This document shows, piece by piece, positions 54,953 through 64,000 of a DNA stretch of 64,000 nucleotides. Each line of letters begins with the position of its first letter. Within the stretch, counting starts at the first letter, position 1. The translations under genes were made by a program, and so were the position numbers. The DNA is taken from contig NZ_JAGSOA010000001.1 of the NCBI RefSeq assembly GCF_019754935.1, positions 248,001 to 312,000 on the forward strand, read 5' to 3'. The stretch is from Corynebacterium parakroppenstedtii (GTDB taxonomy: Bacteria; Actinomycetota; Actinomycetes; Mycobacteriales; Mycobacteriaceae). The notes below the pieces were generated by a model. It was not told the DNA's origin and made no database searches. It saw only the letters and a program-made list of their open reading frames with translations.

Positions 54953-56275
54953 ATGACTACTTCTTCGGTCCCTTCAGCGCCTATCCCTGGACCCCGAGGC
55001 GCTCATCCCACACCGGCATCCATGTCTGGCCATGCAGCGACAACGACACCGCCCCGTCGGACAAACAACCCCGAAGACCACGGGCGTATCGACGATGATG
55101 GAACAGTCTGGCTAATCACTCGTGACGGTGAGCGCGCTATCGGTGAGTGGAAAGCCGGCTCGAAGAGCGAAGGATTCGCTTTCTTCGGCAAGCACTTCGA
55201 TAGCCTGCAAACTGAGGCGGATATCCTCCGCGTACGTCTCCACACCCACCCCGAAGAGGCTGCTAACACTCGCAAGTCGGCCGAGGAACTACAGGCTAAA
55301 GTCGCCGAATCAGCTGCGCTTGGCGATGTTGATGGCCTTAATGACCAGCTCAGTTCAATTATCGACGACAGCTACACCGTCGCTGAACAGGCCGAAACTG
55401 AAAAGAAACAGCGCCGGGAGGACACGATTGCCCAGCGTGAAAAGCTTATCGACGAGGCTGAGCGCATTGGTTCGGATTCGACGGAGTGGAAAGAATCCGG
55501 CGATCGACTGCGCGAGATGCTGAACGAGTGGAAGAGCATCCACGGTATCGACCGGAAAACGGATGATGCGTTGTGGAAGCGTTTCTCTGCTGCTCGTGAG
55601 CAGTTTTCGCAGCGCCGCGGCGCGCATTTTGCCGAGTTGGATCGGAAACGCAATGAAGCTCGTCGCCTCAAGGAAGATATCTGCGAACGAGCGGAGAAGA
55701 TCCAGGATTCGACGGAGTGGAGAGACACCGCGCGTCAGTTCCGCGACCTTATGACGGAGTGGAAAGCCGCTGGCCGCGCGCCACGGGGTATCGATGACAA
55801 GCTGTGGAAGCGCTTCCGTCACGCCCAAGACACGTTCTTCTCGGCACGGAAGGCCGTTAATGAGGCTAAAGACCGTGAGTATGAATCCAACGCCGAGAAG
55901 AAAGACCAGCTCATAGAGCAGTACAGCGACAAGATTAACCCTGAGGAGAACTTGGACGCTGCTAAGAAAGCTCTCCGCGAATTGCAATCGCAGTGGGAAA
56001 GCATCGGATACGTGCCGCGGGGTCGTGTCCACGAGTTCGAGGATAAGATCCGTGCACTGGAGAATCGGGTCAGTGACGTCGAGAATGAGCAATGGCGGAA
56101 GACTGATCCCGAACGGCAGGCTCGCGTCGCCCAGTTTGAGGCTAAAGTCAATGAGCTTTCAGCGGCAGCGGACAGCGCTGAAAAAGCTGGGAACAGCAAG
56201 AAAGCCGCAGACCTGCGGGCTCAAGCCGAGCAGTGGGCGCAATGGGCTCAGACTGCTCAGCAAGCAGTTGACTAA
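54953..56275 (+). CDS. DUF349 family helical repeat protein
   Basis: A 440-residue protein with a disordered N-terminus rich in Pro and Thr, a small domain (DDDGTVWLITRDGERAIGEW), then repeated DUF349 units of ~70 residues marked by W-K-x-A/S-G and LWKRF (KSIHGIDRKTDDALWKRF; KAAGRAPRGIDDKLWKRF), and a C-terminal coiled coil. ATG 54953 is chosen, with GAGGAA upstream. The family has no settled function; in mycobacteria the gene lies in the same miaA-miaB region. Confidence 0.82.
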   Translation: MTTSSVPSAPIPGPRGAHPTPASMSGHAATTTPPRRTNNPEDHGRIDDDGTVWLITRDGERAIGEWKAGSKSEGFAFFGKHFDSLQTEADILRVRLHTHPEEAANTRKSAEELQAKVAESAALGDVDGLNDQLSSIIDDSYTVAEQAETEKKQRREDTIAQREKLIDEAERIGSDSTEWKESGDRLREMLNEWKSIHGIDRKTDDALWKRFSAAREQFSQRRGAHFAELDRKRNEARRLKEDICERAEKIQDSTEWRDTARQFRDLMTEWKAAGRAPRGIDDKLWKRFRHAQDTFFSARKAVNEAKDREYESNAEKKDQLIEQYSDKINPEENLDAAKKALRELQSQWESIGYVPRGRVHEFEDKIRALENRVSDVENEQWRKTDPERQARVAQFEAKVNELSAAADSAEKAGNSKKAADLRAQAEQWAQWAQTAQQAVD

Positions 56276-56322
56276 GTAGCGACGGGCGACAGGCGGACCT
56301 AACAGCACGCAGAGAACTGAGA

Positions 56323-56373
56323 AGCCCCACGAGTAACCGGGCATAGTGCCCGATATTGATTCGTGGGGCTTTA
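56323..56373. terminator. Bidirectional terminator between DUF349 and membrane-protein genes
   Basis: AGCCCCACGA (56323-56332) and TCGTGGGGCT (56361-56370) form ten perfect pairs enclosing a second hairpin CGGGC/GCCCG (56338-56352). TTAG follows on the plus strand and TTCTCAG on the minus strand. The genes on either side converge. Confidence 0.75.
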
Positions 56374-56406
56374 GTTCTGAGTTGTGGGAGTTCTGAATCA
56401 AGGCTC

Positions 56407-57195
56407 CTATTTATCCGCGGGCGGTCGTTTCCGCTTACGTTGGTTTTCCGCCACTTGATGTGCGCGCTCCCTGGCACGTGCACGTCGGTTATCCACCGGC
56501 TCCCTGTACTCCTGAACGGTCAAACCGGTCCGAAGATGCTGCTGGGCAGCCCGCGCTTCATCATCGCGGTCGGCTTCTTCACGCCGGATTTCTGCCAAAA
56601 CACGCTGGAGAACTGATCGGCGGAAAACGACGGTAGAGATGGTTGCGAAAATAACGATGATCGCGGCGAACCCAACGATAAGCCCGAACGAGGGACCGGA
56701 TCCCGGCTCTGTCGGTGGACGTGACTGCCGCATCCAGATCGCGAAAATACCGAATACCCAACCAACTCCGGACACGACCCAGGTCACCCAAGCCACGAGG
56801 GTGGAGCGTGAAACGATCACACCGATGGGTAAGAAGATTCCCCCTACCAGCGCCAACCACACGTAGATGCGCTCGGGCCACGTGGTGACCATCTCTTGAG
56901 CGCGGTCGGAGTAAAACAGAACGTCAAAGCCATACACGCTCCCCGAGTGCGGGAGGAAAATGGCGAACAACGCCCCCAGCATCCCGAGCAAGAAAAAAGG
57001 AAGCTGACGGTTGATTACCACGGTTCTCGACGCCAAGCGTTCTTCTACGTTGATGTTGGCGCGTTTGCTTTCGCCGAAAGCTCGAAGCGCTTCTCTGCGC
57101 TCCTCAGCCGTCATCTCTTGGGGCTTTTTCGCAGGTTGATGCCGCTGAGCCGAGCCGTCGCCATCACTACGTCCAGACCTCTTCTTCATTGCCAT
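56407..57195 (-). CDS. Conserved membrane protein (Rv2732c-like position)
   Basis: A 262-residue protein with a charged N-terminus of ~65 residues, four hydrophobic segments (LPFFLLGMLGALFAIFLP; YVWLALVGGIFLPIGVIV; LVAWVTWVVSGVGWVFGIFAI; FGLIVGFAAIIVIFATISTV) and a charged helical C-terminus. Same place and topology as a conserved mycobacterial protein next to miaB. Function unknown. ATG 57195 is followed by a second in-frame ATG at residue 3. Confidence 0.75.
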   Translation of the reverse strand: MAMKKRSGRSDGDGSAQRHQPAKKPQEMTAEERREALRAFGESKRANINVEERLASRTVVINRQLPFFLLGMLGALFAIFLPHSGSVYGFDVLFYSDRAQEMVTTWPERIYVWLALVGGIFLPIGVIVSRSTLVAWVTWVVSGVGWVFGIFAIWMRQSRPPTEPGSGPSFGLIVGFAAIIVIFATISTVVFRRSVLQRVLAEIRREEADRDDEARAAQQHLRTGLTVQEYREPVDNRRARARERAHQVAENQRKRKRPPADK

Positions 57196-57245
57196 GCTTC
57201 TTACCCTAATCCGTAAAGCTCATTCGTGATGCTTACCAAGCTTGG

Positions 57246-58910
57246 CTACCTTTTCATCGTCTTGATCGTCGGCATTCCCAGACCAACACCGCGGGGCGTC
57301 GGAGCGGAAGCAGCTTCAGTCCGGTCCCCCGCCGGCATACGACGATGAGCAAGAACGCCCGAGTCAGACAACAGGAAGTGAGAGCGTGAATCGGTGATAC
57401 GCACCCACACCACATCTCCTGCGCGGATCGCCCGATCAACACCCGGTTTCACGCACTCTTCAACGGAGACTCCGCCGGAAGCCGTCGGATGTGCCATAGG
57501 AGTTGCTCCAATGGAATCCCATGCTCGGGCTGTTTCTTCCATCGGTGCAGCATCAGGGGCAAAGTGCACCAGGCGACCATCGCGTGTTCTGCCCGACAAA
57601 CGATGTGTTAGAGCCGATCGTCGACCGTCGTCAGCCTGAACAAGGACCTCGACGACGTCCCCAACCAACTCAGCATTGAGCTCGGCGCTGATTCGCTCTT
57701 GAAGTTCAACCAGTCGCTCATATCGATCCTGCACCACGGCCTTCGGTACCTGATTCTCCATCGCCGCTGCAGGAGTTCCGGGACGAGGCGAGTACTGGAA
57801 CGTATATGCGCTCGTAAACCGTGCTTTTTCGACGAGATCCAGCGTCTGTTGGAAATCTTCCTCAGTTTCTCCAGGGAAGCCAACAATAATGTCGGTCGTA
57901 ATGGAGGCCTGAGGGAGCTTCTCACGAACTTCGTCGAGGATCCTCATAAAACGCTTCGTCCGATAAGAACGACGCATCTCTTTGAGCACCTTGTCTGAAC
58001 CCGACTGCAAGGGCATATGCAGCTGCGGGCACACATTGTGCGTCTCCGCCATCGCGTCGATGACGTCAGAGGTGAACTCGGCAGGGTGTGGACTGGTGAA
58101 GCGGACGCGCTCCAGGCCCTCGATATCACCACATGCGCGCAATAGTTTGGAAAATGCGCTGCGGTCACGCTCTAGCGTCGGGTCCTCAAAGTGAACTCCA
58201 TAGGCGTTGACGTTTTGGCCCAGCAGTGTCACTTCGCTCACGCCGTCGTCGACAAGAGTTTGTACCTCCGCCAAAATGTCACCTGGTCGGCGGTCCTTTT
58301 CCTTCCCGCGGAGGCTCGGGACGATGCAGAATGTGCAGGTGTTATTGCACCCGACAGATACGCTCACCCAGCCGGAATAGGCGGAGTCACGTTTTGCGGG
58401 AAGGACAGAGGGGAACTGCTCTAACGCGTCGGCAATTTCCACCTGCGCTTCATGATTGTGGGCAGCACGCGCCAGAAGAGTCGGGAGCTTCCCAATGTTG
58501 TGGGTACCGAACACGACGTCGACCCACGGGGCTCGCTTAACAACGACATCCTTGTCTTTCTGCGCCATGCATCCCCCGACTGCGATTTGCATGTCAGGTT
58601 TCGTGTCTTTGACCGATTTCAGCTGGCCCAAGGTTCCGTACAGGCGGTTATCCGCATTTTCGCGTACTGCACACGTGTTGAACACGACAACATCGGCAGG
58701 ATCGTCGCTGCCTACTGGCACGTAGCCGGCTTCCTCCAAAAGTCCGGCTAGCCGCTCCGAGTCATGCACATTCATTTGGCACCCGAAAGTACGCACCTCA
58801 TAGGTGCGCGGGCGGGTGGTCGTCGTCGAAACCGAGGAATGCGGAGAAGCAGTGAAATGGTTCATGGTCTGTAAATGATTAATTGACATATCAGGGGTTG
58901 TGCCGTTCAT
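57246..58910 (-). CDS. miaB: tRNA methylthiotransferase MiaB
   Basis: Radical-SAM enzyme that adds a 2-methylthio group to i6A37 in tRNA, completing the MiaA product. It carries the N-terminal cluster cysteines C44, C80 and C114, the SAM cluster C188, C192 and C195 (CNNTCTFC), and a C-terminal TRAM domain ([10 protein letters not shown] and onward). Numbers assume the start at 58910; later ATGs at 58889 and 58865 are possible and none has a good ribosome-binding site, so a leaderless transcript is conceivable. Confidence 0.95.
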   Translation of the reverse strand: MNGTTPDMSINHLQTMNHFTASPHSSVSTTTTRPRTYEVRTFGCQMNVHDSERLAGLLEEAGYVPVGSDDPADVVVFNTCAVRENADNRLYGTLGQLKSVKDTKPDMQIAVGGCMAQKDKDVVVKRAPWVDVVFGTHNIGKLPTLLARAAHNHEAQVEIADALEQFPSVLPAKRDSAYSGWVSVSVGCNNTCTFCIVPSLRGKEKDRRPGDILAEVQTLVDDGVSEVTLLGQNVNAYGVHFEDPTLERDRSAFSKLLRACGDIEGLERVRFTSPHPAEFTSDVIDAMAETHNVCPQLHMPLQSGSDKVLKEMRRSYRTKRFMRILDEVREKLPQASITTDIIVGFPGETEEDFQQTLDLVEKARFTSAYTFQYSPRPGTPAAAMENQVPKAVVQDRYERLVELQERISAELNAELVGDVVEVLVQADDGRRSALTHRLSGRTRDGRLVHFAPDAAPMEETARAWDSIGATPMAHPTASGGVSVEECVKPGVDRAIRAGDVVWVRITDSRSHFLLSDSGVLAHRRMPAGDRTEAASAPTPRGVGLGMPTIKTMKR

Positions 58911-59020
58911 CGCGGACTATCGTACTGGTCACCCCCGACAGACGGGGAATTGGTTACGGTGTTGTTAAGTTTTTGTTTCCCACACAGCTTTGGCTAAAGA
59001 AACCCTTTAAGTTTTTCCGT

Positions 59021-59878
59021 ATGCCAGAAGTTTCCGGATCCGACGTCACAGCGCCGTCGACACAGTCCATTCCCGCACACGCTGCAGACAGCTCTGCACC
59101 TCATCCCGACGCTGAAACGGCTGCCAAAGATCCTGGGCATCGCCCGCCGATGATCTCAATGTCCCATGTCAACAAGTATTTCGGCGACTACCACGCGCTC
59201 CGCGATATCAATCTGACAATTCCTGCAGGACAGGTCGTGGTTATTCTCGGCCCCTCAGGCTCGGGGAAATCAACTTTATGCCGAAGGCTTAACCGGCTCG
59301 AGACTATCGACGATGGGGAGATCGTGATCGATGGTGAGGCGCTTCCTGAAGAAGGGAAGAGTTTGACCCGGCTAAGGGCGGAAGTCGGCATGGTTTTCCA
59401 ACAGTTCAATCTGTTTTCGCACAAGACCATCCTCGACAATGTCACTCTTGGCCCTATCAAAGTGCGGAAACGGAGTAAGGCCCAAGCTAAGGATCGGGCT
59501 ATGGCTCTGCTCCGACGGGTCGACATTGATAGCCAGGCTCACAAGTATCCCGCCCAGCTATCCGGTGGCCAACAGCAGCGTGTCGCCATTGCACGCGCCC
59601 TCGCCATGGAACCCAAAATCATGCTTTTCGACGAGCCGACGTCTGCTCTCGACCCTGAGATGGTGAATGAGGTTCTCGACGTCATGGTCGGACTCGCTCG
59701 AGAGGGCATGACGATGGTATGTGTGACCCACGAGATGGGTTTCGCCCGACGTGCCGCTGATCGTGTGTTGTTTATGGCCGACGGCGCCATCGTCGAAGAC
59801 GCCGATCCGGAATCTTTCTTTACGAATCCCCAGACGGACCGGGCCAAAGATTTTCTCTCCAAGATCCTCGGTCATTAA
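59021..59878 (+). CDS. gluA: Glutamate ABC transporter ATPase GluA
   Basis: ATPase of the GluABCD glutamate importer. The Walker [10 protein letters not shown] lies at 77-85, signature [15 protein letters not shown], Walker [13 protein letters not shown]. The start is unsettled: ATG 59021 gives 285 residues with a Ser/Ala/Pro-rich leader, ATG 59150 gives 242, the length I recall for C. glutamicum GluA, and the open frame reaches back to 58883. No start has a clear ribosome-binding site. Divergent from miaB. Confidence 0.9.
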   Translation: MPEVSGSDVTAPSTQSIPAHAADSSAPHPDAETAAKDPGHRPPMISMSHVNKYFGDYHALRDINLTIPAGQVVVILGPSGSGKSTLCRRLNRLETIDDGEIVIDGEALPEEGKSLTRLRAEVGMVFQQFNLFSHKTILDNVTLGPIKVRKRSKAQAKDRAMALLRRVDIDSQAHKYPAQLSGGQQQRVAIARALAMEPKIMLFDEPTSALDPEMVNEVLDVMVGLAREGMTMVCVTHEMGFARRAADRVLFMADGAIVEDADPESFFTNPQTDRAKDFLSKILGH

Positions 59879-59893
59879 AAGGGGGCGTGAAGA

Positions 59894-60862
59894 ATGACAC
59901 GAATGCAGTTCGCCGGCCGTCATATCGGCCAGTTTGTTACTTATTTCCGACGGGGCACGTGCCGACGCCACTCTTTCCGACGCCACACCCGCGTGCGCGC
60001 GGTGGTGGCCGCGGTGACCGCCCTTGTTTTCGTCACCCCGACGCTCACCGCGTGTGGGTCGTCGGAGCCCGTGAGTGTCCTCGACGAAATTAAAGCCGGG
60101 CATATCGTCGTCGGCACGAAATATGACCAGCCGGGTATGGGAATGCGCACGCCGGATAAGAAATTCGTCGGTGTGGATCCAGATGTCTCCCGGTATGTCA
60201 TTAACCACATTGCAGAAAAGAACGGTTGGGATAAGCCGAAGATAACGTGGCGTGAAACGCCATCTGCGCAGCGAGAGACGTTGATCAAGAATGGCGAAGT
60301 GGGCATGATTACGGCCACGTATTCCATCAACAAAGGGCGCGCGAATGCTGTCGCTTTTGGTGGGCCTTACCTGGTCACCCATCAGGCGCTACTGGTGAGG
60401 GATAAGGACGCGGGGATCAAGTCTCTGACAGACCTGAATAAGGGAAAACGTTTGTGCTCTGTGAGTGGGTCCACTCCCGCCCAGAAGGTCAAAGAGGCGC
60501 TCCCCGAGGTCCAATTACAAGAGTTCGATTCCTACTCGTCATGTGTGGAAGCGCTCCACCAAAAGAAGGTTGACGCCCTAACCACCGACGCCACCATCTT
60601 GTATGGGTTTGCGACCCAGTACCCGGGCGAGTTTCGCGTCGTCGATATGAAACAGGATGACGGATCGTGGTGGACCGATGAGCACTACGGGATCGGACAT
60701 GCGAAGGGCGACACCAAGTCGACCGAGGCAATCAACGATGCCCTGAAAGACATGTGGGCGTCTGGAGCTTACGCGTCCATTGTTCACAAGAATCTTGGCA
60801 ACGACTTCCCCGTGGGCGATGAACCCGCCATCGGCGATCTCAGCTTTTTGCAGAAGGGATAA
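59894..60862 (+). CDS. gluB: Glutamate-binding lipoprotein GluB
   Basis: A 322-residue family 3 solute-binding lipoprotein. A long Arg-rich leader and hydrophobic stretch end at the lipobox TLTAC. The mature protein has the family core (IKAGHIVVGTKYDQPGMG, then ETLIKNGEVGMITATYSIN and KVDALTTDATILYGFA). A Cys pair in the second lobe (KRLCSV and SSCVEA) may form a disulphide. It starts 15 bases after gluA. Confidence 0.94.
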   Translation: MTRMQFAGRHIGQFVTYFRRGTCRRHSFRRHTRVRAVVAAVTALVFVTPTLTACGSSEPVSVLDEIKAGHIVVGTKYDQPGMGMRTPDKKFVGVDPDVSRYVINHIAEKNGWDKPKITWRETPSAQRETLIKNGEVGMITATYSINKGRANAVAFGGPYLVTHQALLVRDKDAGIKSLTDLNKGKRLCSVSGSTPAQKVKEALPEVQLQEFDSYSSCVEALHQKKVDALTTDATILYGFATQYPGEFRVVDMKQDDGSWWTDEHYGIGHAKGDTKSTEAINDALKDMWASGAYASIVHKNLGNDFPVGDEPAIGDLSFLQKG

Positions 60863-60871
60863 GGGGGATCA

Positions 60872-61561
60872 ATGGAGACAACGACTTTATGGAGTGACCT
60901 CAGCGATACGCTATGGCCTGCATTCTGGGTCACCATCAAACTCACGGTGTGCTCAGGGATCGGTTCACTGATCCTGGGCATCGTTCTGACCGCCATGCGC
61001 GTATGCCCCGTCGGGATATTGCGCACCTTATCGTCACTGTTCATTACTGTGTCGAGGAACACTCCCCTGACACTGATTGTGTTGTTCTCATCGATCGGGC
61101 TCTACCAAAACTTGGGCTTGACGCTCGCCCCCGAGAACGACAACTTCATTAAAAACAACAACTTCTGGCTCGCTGTCCTGGCCTTTATCATCTACACCTC
61201 GGCTTTTGTCGCGGAATCCTTGAGGGCAGGCATCAACACCGTGCCCTTTGGACAAGCGGAGGCCGGCCGATCACTGGGACTGTCTTTTGGCCAGAATTTC
61301 TCTTCCATCGTGTTTCCCCAGGCGTTTCGCGCGTCGATTGTTCCGTTGGGCAACACCCTGATTGCGTTGTCCAAGAACACGACCATCGCGTCCGTCATCG
61401 GTGTGGGCGAGGCATCTCTGTTGATGAAGTCGACGATTGAGAATCATGCGGACCAGTTGTTCTTGGTGTTCGGCATTTTTGCTCTCGGCTTTATCATCTT
61501 GACCCTGCCCATGGGATTGTTCTTCGGCTGGGCTGGTAAACGATTGGCGGTGAAACGATAG
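60872..61561 (+). CDS. gluC: Glutamate ABC transporter permease GluC
   Basis: Membrane subunit of the HisM/GlnP family, 229 residues with about five membrane segments. The EAA loop is [21 protein letters not shown] followed by IVFPQAFR, the ATPase-contact site. Ten bases after gluB; its stop overlaps gluD by one base. Confidence 0.94.
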   Translation: METTTLWSDLSDTLWPAFWVTIKLTVCSGIGSLILGIVLTAMRVCPVGILRTLSSLFITVSRNTPLTLIVLFSSIGLYQNLGLTLAPENDNFIKNNNFWLAVLAFIIYTSAFVAESLRAGINTVPFGQAEAGRSLGLSFGQNFSSIVFPQAFRASIVPLGNTLIALSKNTTIASVIGVGEASLLMKSTIENHADQLFLVFGIFALGFIILTLPMGLFFGWAGKRLAVKR

Positions 61562-62499
61562 TGAGTACTCGCGCAACTGTCCTTTATGACAACCCTGGCC
61601 CACGCGGGCGTCAGATCAACCGCATTCTCACGGCGGTTACTGTCGTCGTTGCTGCTCTGGTCATCGGGTGGACGATATCGGTGCTGGCCAAGAATGGTCA
61701 GCTGGAGGCATCCAAGTGGGATCCTTTTATTAAGTCGACCACCTGGAAGACGTATATTCTCCCCGGTCTGTGGGGAACGCTGAAAGCCGCCTTTGTTTCC
61801 ATTATTTTGGCTATGCTTCTTGGAGCGGTACTGGGAACTGGGCGTTTGCACCATCGGTGGATCGTTCGCCGGGTCTGCGGGGTAATCGTCGAGTTCTTCC
61901 GCGCTATTCCCGTGTTGATTTTGATGATCTTCGCCTACCAGCTTTTCGCTGAATATGCGGTGTTCCCTTCAGAACAGTTGGCTTTCGCTGCTGTTGTTTT
62001 TGGGTTGACGCTGTATAACGGCGCGGTGATTGCCGAGGTTCTTCGTTCGGGGATTGAGGCGCTCCCGAGCGGGCAATCTGAAGCCGCGTTGGCGCTGGGA
62101 TTGACCCACCGGCAGACGATGCGAATCATCCTTCTTCCTCAGGCTGTGGCCTCGATGCTCCCCGCCTTGATTGCACAGATGGTGATTGCTCTCAAGGACT
62201 CCGCATTGGGCTATCAGATCGGGTATGTGGAAGTGGTGAGGTCTGGCATTCAGTCGGCTTCGTATTACCGAAACTTCCTTGCGGCGCTCGTTGTTGTTGC
62301 AGTGATCATGATTATCGTCAACATTGGGCTGACGAAGTTCGCGGAGCGAATCGAGCTTCAGCTGCGGGCTGGGCGTGCTCGGCGCAATATTGTGGCCCAT
62401 GTTCCCCACCAGAAAGAACAGGGCGTGGAGACCAAGGATGAAGCCGTGGTCGACTGGCATGACCCGGCCCACCGCGATCTACGCAGCACTTTCGAATAG
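61561..62499 (+). CDS. gluD: Glutamate ABC transporter permease GluD
   Basis: Second permease, 312 residues from GTG 61561. Five membrane segments with the EAA loop [20 protein letters not shown] and [13 protein letters not shown] hydrophilic C-terminal tail of ~55 residues extends beyond the family core. GluC and GluD would form the heterodimeric channel. Last gene of gluABCD. Confidence 0.94.
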   Translation: MSTRATVLYDNPGPRGRQINRILTAVTVVVAALVIGWTISVLAKNGQLEASKWDPFIKSTTWKTYILPGLWGTLKAAFVSIILAMLLGAVLGTGRLHHRWIVRRVCGVIVEFFRAIPVLILMIFAYQLFAEYAVFPSEQLAFAAVVFGLTLYNGAVIAEVLRSGIEALPSGQSEAALALGLTHRQTMRIILLPQAVASMLPALIAQMVIALKDSALGYQIGYVEVVRSGIQSASYYRNFLAALVVVAVIMIIVNIGLTKFAERIELQLRAGRARRNIVAHVPHQKEQGVETKDEAVVDWHDPAHRDLRSTFE

Positions 62500-62530
62500 T
62501 TACAGCACGCTCTGAGGATTCTCGGCGGTG

Positions 62531-63154
62531 TTATTTCCCGTCGGGATCGCTGCTCAATTCGGTGATTCTCTCCTCTACGACGTCATGAGCGATCCGCTGT
62601 GACATCCCCGCCGGAAAGCCTCGCCGTGCCAGCGCTGCGGCAATCCGTCGGAGATGGGCATATTGTTCTTTCCGATCGGCGGGAGCCGTCCGAATCCGTC
62701 GAGCGCGATCTTCGGCAACGCGACGAGCTAATTCCTGTTCATCGTCGTCACTGACCTCGGCTAGTGCATGATCGCAGTCGGAATCGGAGACCCCTTTTCT
62801 TCGGAGTTCTTCGCGCAGGACACGGCGAGATTTTCCCCGACGCGTTCTGCGTTGCCTCACCCATTCTTCGGCAAATCGGCGGTCATCAATCAGTCCGCCT
62901 TCGGCAAGGTCGGCAATGACGGTATCCACGCTAGCCTGGGGAAACTCGGCATCGAGGAGACGATCCCTCAGTTCCTGCTCTGATCTAGCGCGGTGATCCA
63001 ACAGGCGCAATGCTCGCGATCTAACAGGTCGTACAGCATTTTCTTCTTGCGCAATAGATCTGCTGGTGTCCACGCGAGAGATGGCTTCACTGAGATGCCC
63101 GATAATGTCAGCGGTGGACTCAGCAGAGTTATCACTGTCACTGGACTTAGGCAT
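62531..63154 (-). CDS. recX: RecA regulator RecX
   Basis: Modulator that inhibits RecA filament growth, 207 residues. After an acidic leader of ~45 residues comes the RecX core of helical repeats (RALRLLDHRARSEQELRDRL, then GLIDDRRFAEEWVRQR). It follows recA by 23 bases on the same strand, the usual actinobacterial recA-recX operon. Convergent with gluD. Confidence 0.93.
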   Translation of the reverse strand: MPKSSDSDNSAESTADIIGHLSEAISRVDTSRSIAQEENAVRPVRSRALRLLDHRARSEQELRDRLLDAEFPQASVDTVIADLAEGGLIDDRRFAEEWVRQRRTRRGKSRRVLREELRRKGVSDSDCDHALAEVSDDDEQELARRVAEDRARRIRTAPADRKEQYAHLRRIAAALARRGFPAGMSQRIAHDVVEERITELSSDPDGK

Positions 63155-63177
63155 CGCCTAATTTAGCCCTTTCGCAT

Positions 63178-64000
63178 CTATTCGTCGTCGTCATCGAAGT
63201 CCACATTCGGGACGACATCGATCGGATCGTCATCAGAGCTGGTGCTTTCTGACTCCGCCGCATCATCATCAGTGACATTCGCGTACGGCCCGACCTTCGC
63301 GGCCCTCATGATTTTATCTTCAATAGTCCCAGCCAGGTCACTATTATTCTTGAGATAATCGCGGACCTTTTCTTTACCCTGGCCGAGCTGTTCGCCTTCA
63401 TAGGTATACCAGGAGCCTGATTTCTTGATAATGCCGTAGTCCACGCCCAGGTCGATGATCGAACCCTCCCGCGAAATACCTTCGCCATAAAGGATGTCGA
63501 ACTCGGAAACCTTGAACGGCGGCGACACCTTGTTCTTGACAACTTTTAGTCGCGTCCGGTTACCAATGACGTCTTGGCCATCTTTCAGTGCCTGAATACG
63601 GCGAATATCACAGCGAACGGAAGCATAGAATTTCAGAGCCTTACCACCCGTGGTGGTTTCGGGCGACCCAAACATCACACCGATCTTTTCACGCAGCTGG
63701 TTGATGAAAATGGCGGTTGTGCCCGACTGAGACAGCGCGCCTGTCATCTTTCGAAGAGCCTGGCTCATCAAACGAGCCTGAAGCCCCACATGGCTATCGC
63801 CCATCTCACCATCAATTTCCGCCTTCGGGGTTAGTGCAGCCACCGAGTCGATGACGATGATGGCTAAAGCACCCGACCGGATGAGCATGTCGGCAATCTC
63901 CAAAGCCTGCTCACCTGTGTCTGGCTGCGCAACAAGCAGCGCATCGGTATCGACCCCGAGCTTACGGGCATATTCAGGATCCAGAGCGTGCTCAGCGTCG
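63178..64000 (-). CDS. recA: Recombinase RecA, 3' part
   Basis: Homologous recombination and SOS coprotease. The gene runs off the window end, so the N-terminus with Walker A is missing; the frame is open to base 64000. Visible are the stretch [22 protein letters not shown] (Walker B region), [20 protein letters not shown] with the strand reading into loop L2 ([18 protein letters not shown]), and the C-terminal acidic tail. No intein is seen in this portion. Confidence 0.97.
   Translation of the reverse strand, partial: DAEHALDPEYARKLGVDTDALLVAQPDTGEQALEIADMLIRSGALAIIVIDSVAALTPKAEIDGEMGDSHVGLQARLMSQALRKMTGALSQSGTTAIFINQLREKIGVMFGSPETTTGGKALKFYASVRCDIRRIQALKDGQDVIGNRTRLKVVKNKVSPPFKVSEFDILYGEGISREGSIIDLGVDYGIIKKSGSWYTYEGEQLGQGKEKVRDYLKNNSDLAGTIEDKIMRAAKVGPYANVTDDDAAESESTSSDDDPIDVVPNVDFDDDDE

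Noticed and set aside
59558..60382. 274-codon open frame opposite gluA and gluB
   Set aside because: Antisense shadow of two well-supported genes; composition is His/Arg-rich and non-protein-like.
1..64000. CRISPR arrays, tRNA, rRNA, prophage or IS elements
   Set aside because: Read on both strands, I found no regularly spaced repeats, cloverleaf-like sequences, phage genes or transposases.

Overview
The window reads as chromosome of a Corynebacterium. The DtxR encoded here has metal ligands at the same residue numbers as the C. diphtheriae protein (M10, C102, E105, H106 and H79, E83, H98). Gene order follows what I remember of the corynebacterial core: sigA, DUF3039, DUF3099, dtd, sigB, dtxR, galE, then oxyR, hrpA, nrdR, a divS-like gene and lexA, then ptsI, fruR, fruK, fruA and ptsH, then hflX, dapF, miaA, miaB, gluABCD, recX and recA. 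The species cannot be fixed from the sequence alone. I saw no rRNA, tRNA, CRISPR array, prophage or insertion sequence. The window opens inside sigA and closes inside recA.

Layout. 1-7960 holds sigma factors, a helicase, small DUF proteins, a methyltransferase, dtd and the iron regulator dtxR. 8048-14624 is an iron/haem block placed between dtxR and galE: a small lipoprotein, hmuTUV, and a large surface protein. The lipoprotein and the repeats of the surface protein look like the same domain, probably of the neocarzinostatin fold. 15261-22053 holds galE, a DUF4192-like protein, a PAC2 protein and a Ski2-type helicase, with two perfect DnaA boxes in a spacer. 22095-24367 is the divergent oxyR / ahpC-ahpD peroxide-defence pair. 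24643-30911 is a peptide/nickel-type ABC importer with an MFS exporter embedded in the operon and a frameshifted permease. 30989-37226 is hrpA, nrdR, the divS-like gene and lexA. 37347-44190 is the phosphotransferase system. 44275-47182 is a uracil permease and hflX. 47302-50328 is a feoABC ferrous iron operon. 50640-64000 returns to the core, from dapF to recA.

How the parts fit. Metal handling dominates the accessory content: DtxR sits beside the haem uptake block, DtxR-like sites lie upstream of its genes and of feoA, FeoB carries a His/Cys-rich insertion, and the ABC/MFS cluster has the composition of a metallophore system. The other themes are stress control (SigB, OxyR, LexA), fructose uptake through EI, HPr and EIIABC-Fru, glutamate uptake, and tRNA modification.

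The parts I find most likely to be undescribed are the neocarzinostatin-like protein pair around hmuTUV, the paired DnaA boxes at 18110-18136, the ABC/MFS cluster with its broken fused permease, and the structured leader upstream of ptsH. All site predictions were made by eye and need a search or experiment to confirm.
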